A DNA stretch of 64,000 bases from Nipponacmea schrenckii (GCA_030562195.1 CM060203.1:6400208-6464207), one strand, 5' to 3'; positions 29,701-41,034 are shown, numbered from the stretch's first letter. Notes: generated by a model not told the origin, from the letters alone. Program-made: numbers and translations.

Positions 29701-32700
29701 AAACCACGGTATTTTCAGATTTTGGTAAAAAAATATTTTGACTGAAATTTAAATATCAACATGAAACTATTTCACATGGACTTATATAAACGTTAGACAT
29801 ATAGGAAATTAAAAAATTTTTTAAATAAGATACAAGATGAAAACTCAATTGGTTTTGGGTATCACATTTGGAAAGTCCAAAGGGTTATAACATTGCAGCT
29901 TATAATTGGCAATGAAACAACGAAATAACATTCATCAAGAAACTAGAGAACATAGTCCAAGACAAAGATAACGTCTTGAAGGCTAAATGTGTCAGAAAGT
30001 TAACATTCGGATCGGAAACCCAATAAAACGCTTGCCAATCAACTTGTCCATTTTATCTCAAAACTCTATCTTTAGTTGTCAAACTCTGATCTGTATTTGT
30101 CAGAATTTTAACTTTGCTTGTCAAACTCTGATTTCGTTTTGTCCAAGGTTGGTTTTTCTGGAGGATAAGCCATAATTACTAGAATAAAACAAAAAGCAAC
30201 CATTGTTTTTACAAGGTTAACAACTAAGATTTACAAGAATCCTGTGAACCATTATTTTTAATTTAAATAAAGAAACAACTATTCCTTACAAGAATAACTA
30301 ATTTGCTTCACAAGGATCCTGTCTAACAGCTGGCCCATTACGAAAAAATCCTTGATTGATTTTTCTTAGATTATGTGACAAAATTTATATTTTGATTCAC
30401 TGGGATATAAAAGACAATGTATGTAAGGTCACCATACTTGCACATGCTGACTAAGATTGGAACCATTTTCTCTTGCAGCTCATATCTGTAACTGCAAGTG
30501 CCAACTTAAATAAGATCTGGCAGTATCAATGGCTTCTAGCTTAAAATCTGTATGTCTCATGTTCTACATTTTGTTGAGAGGGGTGATGAGGCTTAACATA
30601 TCACATCAAGGATTCTGAACATAATGGTAAATTATATTACATAAAAAAAGCCCCTAAAAAATGAATAAACTACAAACTGTGTAAGGTGAAAAAGATTAGC
30701 ACCACAGGACGTGTGCTGAACTTGGACCTGTTTAATAATACAAAATGGCTGACACCTTTGTAACCAATATAAACAACTGTTTAAAAGACTAAAATAAACA
30801 TACCTATACTGAAAGTTATCCAGAAATCATCCATAAAAATGTACATGGAAAAGTATATATATACCCTTCTACATATATAATCTAGATGGCAGGACAAACC
30901 AACCTACATGTACAACACACTAAAGACAATTGCCATACAGGTAAGAAAGAAAACATCTCAGATGATCTTGAAAATAACTCAGAAAGGACAATTAGGGGAA
31001 GTTGAGGTGAATAGAACTCAGAAACATAGAAGTGTGTAAACATATAAGAAAGTAGAAGAGACAGTGAATACTGTGAACTGAAAACAATTAATTATATTTA
31101 AAAGCAAATTAATTAAACTCTTCAACATACAATTCAAAACAATATAGGATCTTGCTGTTGGAGTATATGACCATCCATTTGATCACAGATTCTCACTTGT
31201 ACTGTGACTAATCAATTAAAATGGCCATTAGATTTGAACTTTTTTAAGATGGGTAACAGTCCAGCTAAATGTCCAAAAATATATTGGGACCATGGCCAAT
31301 GATATCAAGAATCAGATCTTTCCATATTGTTCAGTAAACTAGACTAAAGGAATGCATAATTAATTTTACGTCTGCTCGAGGAACCATAAATCAAGATGGC
31401 TGCCATGGAATAATTATAAATGATAATTAAAGATGAATCAATAAAATAAACATTCCAATCTGATTGAATCATTTTAATCCTTCATTATTCCCAACTCGGC
31501 CATTAAAATTACATGGACTGGTACAATCAATATGTAGCAGCAGACGATGCATATAGAGGAAAATTCACAATGGCCCATTTAACAAGGAAACATTCTTGAA
31601 AGTATTGATAAATTTTTTCCCAAGATGACCATTAAATGCAATTCAACAAATATGTTAGTATGAAACAGAACAAAAAGTTTTTCAGTATGGTAAATTTGTT
31701 ATGAAAATTGACTGAAATTTGAACAGAAGTATTCCCTACTCCACTATAAAGCTCATTCAATATACCTGGCCTTAGAATACCACATCATATGCCTGAAGGA
31801 AAAATCATGCTATAATTAATGGAAATCCAAAATAAACCTTGCTGGAAACTGGGATCCAGGATTTAGTCACTATAAATGTAACTTTGAAATAAGTTTGGTG
31901 AAAATAAAATTTTATCTGTGCATCTCAAGGACAATTTATTGATGAAATTCCATCAGTGATGTGATCTGTATCTCATCCACTAACTGACTAACGATGTTTC
32001 CTGCTTAATGACTGTTTTATCGACATCGTTACAGATCAGATAAACTAGTGTTAAATCTCTAGTGACGTTTCTGACAGGCAACTGACCGTTCAGAATATTG
32101 ATTGATGATTGCCTGTCAGCTCTCATTTGTAGTTAGGGTGTAAAAATGACTGGTTACAACCAAGCGATGACAAATCACACCACTTGTTCATTAATTCTAG
32201 GAATTTGACTCAAATAGTGTCAGAAATTCTGCCATCCATTTTGTTGAATTTTTTATATTTTATGTGTTGTTTTAAGATGACAATCCTAGACTTCTCAGAA
32301 AAGCCAATAAGATGAAGGTTGACACAGAAATTAAAGAGTGGATTAAAACACAATACTCTAAAAAAATCTCCTCATTGCACACAGATTACCTTGTAGGTCT
32401 TCATAAGCCTATTCAATTTCCCGATAGTAGGATATAAATTTCAATTCATTTGGGCATCAGGGATGGTGTAAGGGTGTCCAAAATTTCAAATGTTTTGAGC
32501 TGAATTTAAGCTCTATCAGCCAATAAAATCAAATATTGAAATCTCATAAAATCTTTTTTGTCATTTATTGGATTATAGGTTCTTAAATTTCTGTATTTAT
32601 TCCCAAAATAGGTATAAATGTCAAATCCAATTTAGATTTCTGTGTAACTTTCTAGAAAACAACAGGTCTTTTGTATATATCATTCTGTACAATTACAAGT

Positions 32701-35700
32701 CTGTTATAGCTATCACACACAATTTATATAATTTGAAATGAATTGTCTAATACAAGTCTGAGACTTGACCAAGCCTCAGGAGACTTATTAGATGTAGCTA
32801 TGTAGAAAAATCACCGTGTTTTTTGAAGGGTTTTAAATAAGACCTATAATCCTATTATCAGATCAGATATTGTAATTATTATTTTTTCAACTTTTCAATT
32901 TCTTCCACTCCATGACAACCCCCCCCTACAAAAGATTTGATTGAAGGTGGTGAAATGAATTTCCAGTTCTTCCAGTTCCTTAATAACAATCCTCTTGGCA
33001 CAAATTTATACAAGGTCATCTGTACCCACTCAAAATATTTCAAAATAAAGATTTTCCAGTTTTTGAAGTTACACACTTAGCTGAATATCATCATGCTTAA
33101 ATGATTATATGTTACAGGAGCCCAGAAAGCCAATGGTACCATTCTAGTTTTTCTGGATTCACATTGTGAATGTAACCAGCAATGGTTAGAACCCCTGGTT
33201 TACTCAATAGCTCAAAATAGACACAAGGTAAGTTTGCTTCTTGTTAAAGATTAAGATAAGGCTATAAAATTTTGTTTCTTGTATGGTCTCTGGTCTTTCT
33301 CACTCATTATTTTTTTTATTTTTCCAAGGCTATATCATTCTGATTAAAATACAACTTTACAGAACTGTATTGAACTTCAGAACTCTTTCATTCCAATTCA
33401 CATTCAAAGCTAGAATTTTATTAAATTTATCTCTAGAATATTATTTCAGTTCACGTGTAAACTAAAATAAACAGAACCAGTTCTATTGTTATTCTTGGGC
33501 CATTTCTCCCCGGCTCTTTATTATTCAGAAAATGGAGTATGTGTTTGATTTAATCTGGCCTTCCTTGTATTCTTAAGAGGTTATTAAAAATTTGTTTTAA
33601 TCATTTCAGATTGTAAGCCCTTACATTGATTCTGTCAGACCTGATACATTTGAGTATGTAGAGGCACCAGCCAACCTCCAGGGTGGTTTTAATTGGAATC
33701 TAGAGTTTATCTGGCAGCCCATACCTTTCCATAAATATCAATTACGAACTTCATCTCATCAACCAATCAGGTAAATCTTCATTTCAATGCACACGATAAA
33801 CTGTACTGACTACAGGCTTGTTGTCATTTAAATCAAAACTTTCTGATATTTGGTACTTGAGCTTTGTTCTATTACCACTCTGCTACTGAGTTTTTCAATG
33901 TGCATCAGTTCAGGAAATCTAATTGGCTCTAATTAATAATTAAGTCAATTCAATGGAGGTATACAATCAGGTATTCATTTGGGTATATAAAACTCATCAG
34001 GAAAATGGGGGTACATGTATATCTATCAAAAGCAATGTGAGCTATAAAAAAATTTAATCTGATATTAGACTCAAAATCTATTGTGGTGGATGTTACAAGC
34101 CAGATATAAACCTTGAGCTGATCTGTAATACCAGACTGATCTGCTATCCATCCCTTTCACATAGCTAATGTTTGTTTTATAAGCCGAAATATTTCATTCC
34201 AGTACCCCAACTATTAGTGGAGGTTTGTTTGCTGTAGACAGACATTATTTTTACCAACTTGGAGCCTATGATGATAAAATGGATATCTGGGGTGGTGAAA
34301 ATCTCGAACTCAGCTTCAGGGTAAGGCAAACACAAATGTGAATTGGAATTTTACTTTCAGAGATTGTGGTTTAATCGTCTCATAGATTTTTTAACTAAGT
34401 TTTCACTTTTCAGCAATGCTTGTCAGAGATCCTAACTTTATTTTCTACAGGTTTCTATTAAATCTTATGTATCGAATTCGAAATTCACTCTCTTCCATAT
34501 CAAAAAGCCAGAGATTCATGAAGCCAACAGATTTCACTTGATAATAAAACCTTTCACAGACCAAAGAGGACTGGGAAGGGCATGGCTCAGAGGCCTGAGG
34601 GGGGGATGTAGCCCAATTATTAATGGTTCTAGCCTTAAATATGCACATATGAAGATATACAAGAATTTTGATTAGGAAACATAAAGTACCGGGTACCGGT
34701 AGTTGATTGTTAATATTGTGATCTGGACAATATACAGAAATATATGTTATTTTGTAATTGTTTTTTAGACCTGGATGTGTGGTGGTCAGCTGGAGATTTT
34801 GCCGTGTTGTCGTGTTGGACATGTCTTCAGGAGTATTCTGCCCCATAGTTTTCCCGAGGGGGGACAGCTAACAGTATCCAAGAATCTAGCAAGAGTAGCT
34901 GAAGTTTGGATGGATGATTATAATCATATTTTTTTTAATACTCTGGTGAGAAATTTCTTTAGTTTTGATATCTTGTTCCAATTTATGTATTTATGATCAT
35001 GTTTGTATAACTTAAGCGAAAAACTACTTTTATCTTTGGCAGATGCAATTTAAAGTCTAAATTATTCAAGTTCAATAAGTCAATATTTTCAATTTTTTTT
35101 ACAGAATTTAACAAACAATACAGAAGATGTATCTGAGAGAAAGATGTTACGAGAAAAGTTACAGTGTCAAAGTTTCTCGTGGTATTTAAATAACATCATT
35201 CCAGAGTTATCTGTCCCTGATTATTCTAGTCAAGCTTATGGAGAGGTAAAATATATTATGGAATCAACTTTCAATTTTTTGGGGCTCTTTTAAATATCAT
35301 ATCTAAATATGCATTGGCCATTGAGAAATAAATCACAAGGATGCCTGCCAAGCAAAAAACTTTTTCATAATCAAAGGATATATAGGCCTACAGTTTTATG
35401 TTATCAAGATGACATACATCAATTTGATTTCTCAGGAATTCCACTTGTATAATTTATTTACTTTTCAGTTCCGTCATCAGAAGTCCCTCAGGTGCCTTAC
35501 CGTCCAATCAAATGGTAGAATTATATTAGCTGCCTGTCAAGGTCAAAATAATGCTCAGGTAGGTGAGAGGAGATGGGAAAGGGAATCCTCTGAGTGCAAA
35601 ATAAAGTCTAAATTATGCCTAATACTGCTATCTTTCCATATTATGTCTAATTGGACATAAAAGTGATTTCATTGTTATTTGTAATATTCAGCAAGTATAA

Positions 35701-36311
35701 TTCTAATTAAATCTTTTTTTCTTACTGCAGATGTTCAGTTTAAGTTTCCATGGTGATTTAAAATTGAATCAAAACAAGAAATCAGGAAGCGATTTTTCTG
35801 AAGATTGTATAGTTCATGCTGAAGAGGACATCCATTTTGGATCTTGTGGTCAACAGCACTGGAAACTTCAGGTAATAAAGGGATGTTTTTGTGGAAATAT
35901 TTGCTTATCTGCAGATAAAGTCCACATGTATCTAAGACACTCTCCATTCAGCCTCCTTTTCTGAGAGTCTACCTACTAAATTTTTATCATGTACAGTAAG
36001 TTTTATTGGGTTGTGGACTTGACATCACTGAAAGTTACTTTGGCTGCTTCATACTGACAATTTTAGTTACTAACTGTACTTGTTGAGTTGGTATATGGGT
36101 TTGTTGACTCTGCATTACTATAAGAGAGTCCACATAGCTTTATTATATTACCATTCTACTTCAGGGAAGCCAGATCCAGGTAGAAGGAAGCAAGATGTGT
36201 CTGGGTTCAGAAGATTACGAACTGCCTTTGTTAGTTTCATGTGATCAACAAAAAGACACATTATGGGATATCAGTTACAGATTTAATAATCCTTGGAAAC
36301 AGATTCACTGA
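8718..36311 (+). CDS. GALNT: Polypeptide N-acetylgalactosaminyltransferase (11 exons)
   Basis: Predicted 676-aa type II Golgi enzyme that transfers GalNAc from UDP-GalNAc to Ser/Thr. Exons: 8718-9400, 17118-17278, 28313-28414, 33118-33227, 33610-33770, 34203-34320, 34769-34945, 35105-35245, 35469-35558, 35731-35871, 36165-36311; all GT-AG and phase-consistent. A basic tail and signal-anchor helix (residues 21-39) precede a stem. The GT-A domain shows [11 protein letters not shown] (from about 240), REGLVRSRL, the metal-binding DSH at 329-331, [10 protein letters not shown] (407-415), [11 protein letters not shown] (435-445) and the metal-ligand His463 in CCRVGHVFR. The C-terminus (about 540-676) is a ricin-type lectin with QxW-like elements such as QQHWKL. 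The ATG at 8718 is chosen because the preceding in-frame codon is TTG. Oddity: the usual VDD of the UDP site reads VFD. The paralogue group is not resolved. Confidence 0.93.
9401..17117 (+). other. GALNT intron 1 (7.7 kb)
   Basis: Starts gttagt and ends ttttcag after a T-rich tract. It is AT-rich and I recognise no nested gene. A perfect 11-bp-stem hairpin at 12945-12969 sits inside it and is followed by T-rich sequence with repeated ttttttcgaa motifs. The frame at 12943-13221 is just this T-rich stretch read as Phe codons. Confidence 0.8.
12945..12969. repeat. Perfect hairpin, 11-bp stem and 3-nt loop
   Basis: The arms gcagtgcattc and gaatgcactgc are exact reverse complements separated by atc. 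The sequence is followed by a T run. It could be a terminal or subterminal hairpin of a degenerate mobile element, but no second end was identified. Confidence 0.7.
17364..17490. repeat. Degenerate (AAGT)n microsatellite
   Basis: A run of aaagtaaagtaaagt with interspersed gaaagt and ttaagt variants, just inside GALNT intron 2. Confidence 0.85.
17983..19060. mobile_element. TTAA-flanked inverted-repeat element, about 1.07 kb
   Basis: The left end reads TTAA then aggggttgacaacc. The right end, read on the other strand, is TTAA then gggggttgacaaccc, so the two ends form a terminal inverted repeat of about 14 bp, each bordered by TTAA. TTAA target duplication is typical of piggyBac-like and Kolobok-like transposons. 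The interior contains T-rich sequence and a 73-codon open frame (18501-18722) with no transposase signature, so it is probably non-autonomous. The exact superfamily is inference. Confidence 0.6.
19350..19570. repeat. Degenerate short repeats around 'ttgactgtatttaccagtcatg'
   Basis: Variants of tgtatttaccagtcatg followed by ttgactgta recur three to four times with spacing of roughly 60 bases. A similar single stretch occurs at about 7440-7465. Strongly diverged, so only a tentative tandem repeat. Confidence 0.4.
20005..21895. repeat. Minisatellite of alternating ~39- and ~50-bp units
   Basis: About 1.9 kb of head-to-tail copies of a unit with core gatacataactgtaggatat followed by aaaactcatttcatt. 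Some units add an 11-bp insert (catcagtccaa), giving a long form of about 50 bp beside a short form of about 39 bp. In parts of the array long and short forms alternate, giving a higher-order period near 89 bp. Copies are most uniform in the centre (20100-20820). From about 20860 to 21640 they accumulate extra A runs, as expected for an older or less homogenised portion. I estimate roughly 40 units. It lies inside GALNT intron 2. Confidence 0.95.
21925..22274. mobile_element. MITE with ~24-bp TIRs and TA target duplication
   Basis: The left end ctgtaaggctagaaattaat matches the reverse complement of the right end, ctgtaaggctacaaattatt, and both continue into GCGA. A TA dinucleotide lies immediately outside each end (21923-21924 and 22275-22276), as in Tc1/mariner-type insertions. 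The 350-bp interior has subterminal taatgcga / aatccgattgcgg repeats and no coding capacity, so it is a non-autonomous element. Confidence 0.8.
22912..23052. repeat. Degenerate ~62-bp tandem repeat, about 2 copies
   Basis: The pattern gtcaaaatat ... gaaaa ... ttgcyaaycaakgtaacacaa recurs with a period near 62 bases. The copies are diverged. It is located in GALNT intron 2. Confidence 0.55.
24605..25735. repeat. Tandem array with a 317-bp dimeric period
   Basis: The anchor gtgaacacgat or a close variant appears near 24642, 24788, 24959, 25106, 25276, 25413 and 25560. The first spacings alternate between about 147 and 170 bases, so the basic unit is a diverged half and the higher-order unit is a dimer of about 317 bp. 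Each half carries cttgatggattttga and gagttattgcccttgtt. Open frames across it are repeat artefacts. Confidence 0.9.
25374..25405. repeat. (CTGT)n microsatellite
   Basis: A ctgtctgtctgtctgtccgt run embedded in the 317-bp array. Related ctgtccgtctg stubs sit at the start of other copies (24610, 24950), suggesting the tetranucleotide expanded within the repeat. Confidence 0.9.
27113..27205. repeat. Degenerate (GAAT)n tract
   Basis: Interrupted repeats of tgaatgaatgaat, gattgaatatat and agaatgaatgaat in GALNT intron 2. Confidence 0.7.
28415..33117 (+). other. GALNT intron 3 (4.7 kb)
   Basis: Bounded by gtaagg and gttacag. AT-rich and without a recognisable nested gene or clear mobile element. 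The open frame 29987-30175 is built from imperfect gtcaaactctgat repeats (about 30050-30150) and is not treated as a gene. Confidence 0.75.
33941..34046. repeat. Dispersed ~100-bp repeat, copy A (GALNT intron 5)
   Basis: Begins taagtcaattcaatggaggt, continues through tatataaaactcatcagga and ends atcaaaagcaatgtgagct. A second copy with the same order of blocks lies downstream of the gene at 36576-36665. It looks like a short interspersed element or a local duplication. Confidence 0.75.
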
Positions 36312-36348
36312 TATCTTAATGGATTTATGTCCAATTTCTTTTGGTGCC

Positions 36349-36359
36349 ATTAAATTAAA
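36349..36359 (+). promoter_or_regulatory. Possible GALNT polyadenylation signals
   Basis: Two overlapping ATTAAA hexamers 38-48 bases after the GALNT stop codon. ATTAAA is the common variant signal, but the sequence is AT-rich and a more distal AATAAA exists near 38091, so this is tentative. Confidence 0.35.
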
Positions 36360-36575
36360 AAATTGTTGAAAAGGAGGACACCCTTGTCAGATTGAATTGA
36401 AACATATAAATATAAGACTTCCAGGAGACTGTTGTATGAATATTTGTTTGAGTTTAATTTCTACTAAGAGATAAAGCATGAAGGTCGAACAGTGCTGGAC
36501 ATTATTAATTGAACAATCAGAACTCCTAAGACTCTAATATACCCATTTGGGAATCCTGTCTTATTAATAAGATCT

Positions 36576-36665
36576 TAAGTCAATTCAATTGAGGTAAACA
36601 ATTGGGTATATAAACCACATCAGGACAATGGGGGCATATATCAATCAAAAGCAATGTAAGCTTTA
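36576..36665. repeat. Dispersed ~100-bp repeat, copy B (downstream of GALNT)
   Basis: Matches copy A at 33941-34046 block for block (taagtcaattcaattgaggt, gggtatataaa, catcagga, aatgggggcatat, atcaaaagcaatgtaagct) with small deletions. Same orientation as copy A. Confidence 0.75.
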
Positions 36666-37615
36666 ATCAGGAGAGTAAGAACTGGCCTGTTGATTTAGCC
36701 TTGTTACAAGCTGCTATGTGAAATAGCTGAACAGAAGAGAGATATCTGCAACATAAATATTCTAGACTCATTGTCAAACCTAATCAGATGAGCTCACTGT
36801 CACATGATTTTGTGTTACCACAAAACAGGGTAAATTTTTACATTTTTATAATTTATTTGTAAATATTTCATCTATTTTCATTCAATCATTCATTTGTTTG
36901 TACCTTCCTATCATCCTTACACAATATTTGTTATTTTGTTCTGTTTATTTACATTTGTGTAGATATTTTCTATAAAGATAAAAAATGTAAAGAATTTTTT
37001 TTTAGTTTTAATGATACTTTAATTGAATAGCAAATACTCTTCTAGTTTAGTGGCTAGGATGAGGTAGACCAAGCAATAAGTTGGATAGCCTATCCTCCCT
37101 ATTTTTAGGCCTATACTTTGGCATTCATTTTGTCAAAGTTTTCTACCAGGCCAGGAGGCCAAGTCTCCATGTATGAATGATGGCCCAATATGTTAGATAT
37201 TTGCTTGTTTATTCAAGTCCACGATTCAATCATAGCAACGGTTGAGATGAACTTGCATCTTTTTCAGCCCGGTTTCCCCATGTCTGTGATGCAGAGTAGG
37301 AAGTCATTTCATTTTATTTCCAATTACCCTTTTTACATATATATATATCAAGGTCAATTTCAATTACACAGAAGGTCAATGGAAAATGGAAGATCTAGGC
37401 GCCGTTTACTAGCTTAAATATGGTGAAAATCATTATAAAAAGTACTGACCTCGCCCTTGAAGCATTATTATTCATTTCTTGTTTTCTTTTACAAGACTCT
37501 CAAGTTATAACAGCGTGAAATATCTGTGATTTCATCTGCCTTCTGCTCCAGCGGAAAATTAAAGGGAGTAGCTCTATTTTTTTATTTAATATCGGTCTGA
37601 AGCCTTCCTAGAACC

Positions 37616-38013
37616 ATTTATGACAAGGGCGAGTAATTAGGGACAGGGAACACGTCCCCGTCGAAAAGGGGGGACATGATATCATGTCCCCCCCCCCAAA
37701 ATGGTTTGAGTGGGGTGTCTTCTATAGGCGTAAAAAATTTAAACAAAAATGGCGGCGATTGGGCGACAAAGGGTTACCGGTTTCGGTACGAATCTTTAGA
37801 ACGTCGACGCGTCGTCACGAAGTCGGTCGCATATTTTCGTCAATTATGTCATGTGATCAGTAAAATTGACGGATCGCCACAGAGAGCTATAAAGATACGG
37901 TGTCACAAGCTCAACTGAAACGTTCTCATGCCGAACCCTTTTGAGTAAATCCTGGGTAGGCCACTGGTCCCCCCCCCCCCACATTGAAAGCGATCTGCGC
38001 CCCTGATTTATGA
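37616..38013. mobile_element. hAT-type MITE (382 bp) with perfect 8-bp TSD
   Basis: The octamer atttatga occurs at 37616-37623 and again at 38006-38013. Between them the element begins caagggcgag and ends with the reverse complement of caggggcgca, a short terminal inverted repeat. An 8-bp target duplication with short CAGGG-type ends is characteristic of hAT transposons. The interior is GC-richer than its surroundings, has C runs at 37688-37697 and 37969-37980, and contains a 26-bp perfect palindrome. No transposase is encoded; the 80-codon frame inside is incidental. Confidence 0.85.
37668..37693. repeat. 26-bp perfect palindrome inside the hAT MITE
   Basis: Thirteen bases, ggggggacatgat, are followed directly by their exact reverse complement with no spacer, so this segment could extrude as a cruciform. 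It lies 44 bases inside the left end of the element. Confidence 0.9.
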
Positions 38014-38251
38014 ATTCTATTCATATCTTTTCACCCGATGTCTGTGGTTCCCTTAACAGCTGTGTGGATATAGCGTAGAGGAAATCCTGAAATAAACCAG
38101 TCGCAGTAGTCAGGAACATAATCAGAGTTTTACGCGTAAACAGTTTGAATTTGGCGTTTCTAAATAAATCTACATGTATTTCAATCAAATTTTAATAAGC
38201 AACAAACAATTGTAACAATATAATTTCAATGCTAACAAAAACCAAACCTAA

Positions 38252-38257
38252 TTTATT
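38252..38257 (-). promoter_or_regulatory. Likely aquaporin polyadenylation signal
   Basis: AATAAA on the - strand, about 130 bases downstream of the aquaporin stop codon. Confidence 0.5.
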
Positions 38258-38386
38258 AGAAACAACAACAAAAATGAAAAATGGTTAAAATAGATTCTTT
38301 TGGCATTCGGCAATTCTCGATAATTTACGTTAAATATGTTACGGTGGACTGCATGATTTTTCAATTTTTTTTTCTGTTTTGGTTGT

Positions 38387-39487
38387 TTATTTGGATTTCT
38401 TAGTGTCTACAGAGCCATTCATTTCTTGATTTCGGTGATGACCTTTGCCTTTATATTCATGAGTATTCATCCATGTAATTTTGATTTTGTGATGAAACAT
38501 ATAACCAAGGTAACAACCAATGAAAGCGCTGACCCAGTAGACTGCGATATGGTCGAAGGCTGAGGAACCCTGGCACGAGAAGGTCAAGGCAGATGCCATA
38601 GCTGGGTGAAGGTACATTCCCGTAAGATGAACACCTGAAAGAAAATAACATTTCAAGTTAATATAGGAATCGTCTTGAGCTCAATTTGTAGATTTTAGTT
38701 TGGTTTTAACTTTGATAAATGCCTACCAATGGAATAAACGACAATTTACGTTGGAAAACCATTAGACTACTTTTATATATTTTTCACCGTGCATTCGAGT
38801 AGGCCTAATATCGGCCTACCAGTCAGCCTACTTACCCAAACAAACCATCAGAGTGCTGTTGGCGATTTTTATAGTTTTGTCCACGAAATCGGAACTGCTT
38901 AATTTCTTAAATCCTAACCACGTATCAAAGGCAACGCACAGAAGTTCCAGAAGAAATCCAACTCCGACTGAAACATTAAGATCGGTTTGGCACAAAGTGG
39001 CATGAAGCTGTTTAGTGTGTTCTGAATGAACGCCGAATGACCACACAAACGTGGCTAACCTGTACGACGTAAAGGCGCCAAGAGTTTGGATAACTGTTCT
39101 AAATAAAAGATTAAAAACTGATATTTGGCCTTTCAAATATAGAACAAAAATGCTGAGAGGAGAACATAGGCCTTGGGGAAAGAGCGACAGCGTCAGCACC
39201 ACAAGAGGCACGGCGGTTAAGAAATACCCGACGTTGCCATAATGATGCCGCACTAGTCCATGTCCATAAGGATAGGTACACACGAGTAATGTCTTTAAAA
39301 ATTCTGTGGTAAACGAATGGATCGATTCTGGAAGGATCAGCTTCGTTATACGAAAGGTAACGTAGCAGATGATAAACGACACTACGTAGAAGAAAATAGC
39401 GGCTAAAATGGCGGGAATATCGTGTGTCTGCTCATCACGAGCTAACCACTTGGTTCCAAACACTAGGCCTATGTCTTTCCACCACAT
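38387..39487 (-). CDS. AQP11-like: AQP11-like superaquaporin (2 coding exons)
   Basis: Exons 39487-38836 and 38634-38387 encode 299 aa. The intron is GT-AG (gtaag ... tttcag) and splits Gly218. The hydrophobic profile fits six membrane segments with two half-helix loops. The family marker is the second box LTGMYLHPAMASALTFSC: Cys238 lies nine residues after the box, the hallmark of AQP11/12 superaquaporins. Both boxes are degenerate: the first reads CSPL (108-111) where AQP11 has NPC, and the second reads HPA (227-229) instead of NPA. The C-terminus ends KKSK, a KKxx-type ER retrieval signal, in keeping with the intracellular location of AQP11. An acceptor (tttcag) lies three bases before the ATG, so a 5' untranslated exon is expected further upstream. 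Solute and activity cannot be told from sequence. Confidence 0.88.
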
Positions 39488-40665
39488 TTTCTGAAAGATA
39501 AAATAAAATGAAATTAGACTATATATCCTCGATTTATAAGAAATTCGCCTCATGGTTTTTGCTTAGCTTAAGATCAGACTATATTTTCGAGGAAACCATG
39601 CTTCATCACCAATAGATAGGCCTACAATAGGGACAATGAGTCAACGCAAACAAGCGTGTTTGGCCAGATTGAAAGTAGGTGTTTAATTGTACCAGAATTT
39701 CCTAAAGTATCGATCTAAGTTTAATCAGTAACATTGAAGAGAATGAAGGCGAAAACCAGACCAAATGTCGAAACTTTGATAAGTGATAACGGCTAATATG
39801 CAATAAGTATTTTAAAAGTAACATACATGTCTGTCAGTATAGATTACCTTATGGAAAAGCGAACACGGAGCTTAACAAACAAGAAACAAATATATAGGCT
39901 ACACAACCAAACCTGTTTGATAGGCTACGATCCTCGCCAATATCCTTCTCAACAACCGAATGTAATAAAACTCATAAGCCAGTTACACTAAATAATTAAT
40001 CCAATAAATTTCTACGGGTATGAAATACAAAAACGTGATAAGATCGTTTTAAAGACAGCTATACTATACCAGTATACCAATCTGATATAACATAAAATAT
40101 TGTAGGCAAGTATTCTTCATTAACATACTGTTAATAATGATAATTAAATTAATACCATGGGGTTATTTTTAGAATTAAAGGGAAACAGACGTTTAACTAT
40201 ATGACGACTATATGCTTAGAATGGGTTGAACTATACTTTATATGTATACCCATCTCCATTTTTTTACTATTACTAATCGGCTATCCTACAAGATCTTAGG
40301 GCCTTAACACAAGGTAATGAAGTTTTAGTAAATCCACCGGCAACACTTTTTAGATTGAAAAATCTGACATATTCACCACTTGATTCATTTACTTTAACGA
40401 CCCGTTATGTTAATGGTATGGCATTTTACTGAACTTTCATGCCATAAAGCAAGATCATAATGTCAAATCCAAACCAAAACAAAACATCCTTAATACCCGA
40501 CACTAACAAAATCAAGACCTGGGTGTTACAGAATGTACAGAAAAGCCCACCCCCTCCCCAAATAAAAAAGAAAATAAAAAAAGGAAAACATAAAGAGCTT
40601 GTTAGACAAATGTCCGTTAAACTTCATGGTGGAGCCCAATAAAGCATAGCATGGGTGGCACCATT

Positions 40666-41034
40666 TTATTTCAGTAGTCCGATAAGGAAGTAATTATTTT
40701 ATCTTCTATTCTATATTCTATTTTGTTTCTTGAAGTTGGTTATGACACTTTTATTAGCCTATTAATGAAATAATCCGATTGGCTTAACCTACTTTACAGA
40801 TCCAGTTCCACGGCATAACCTACTTTATATACAACAGTATAATCAGATAATATTGTATGGAGTTTTACATCCAATTCTATGCCATGTTGGGTATTTAAGA
40901 TCTCACTACAGATCTATATACATGTATAAGCATAAAACATCTACTTATACATCCTACTGTTCTGTTTATCGTGTCAAGAAATAAGATGGTTTTGTTTTAC
41001 ATTTATGGTCTGTACCATATTGGACTACTGAAAT
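40666..41034. mobile_element. Inverted-repeat element related to the minisatellite family
   Basis: The left end atttcagtagtccgata and the reverse complement of the right end, atttcagtagtccaata, differ at a single position and enclose about 370 bp of AT-rich DNA with no open frame. The preceding leader (gggtggcaccattttattt) resembles the start of the minisatellite near 20000 and another site near 63100. Target duplication not resolved. Confidence 0.5.

Noticed and set aside
34445..34846. 133-codon frame on the - strand
   Set aside because: Runs antisense over intron 6 and exon 7 of the GalNAc-transferase; exon 7 on the + strand is clearly coding.
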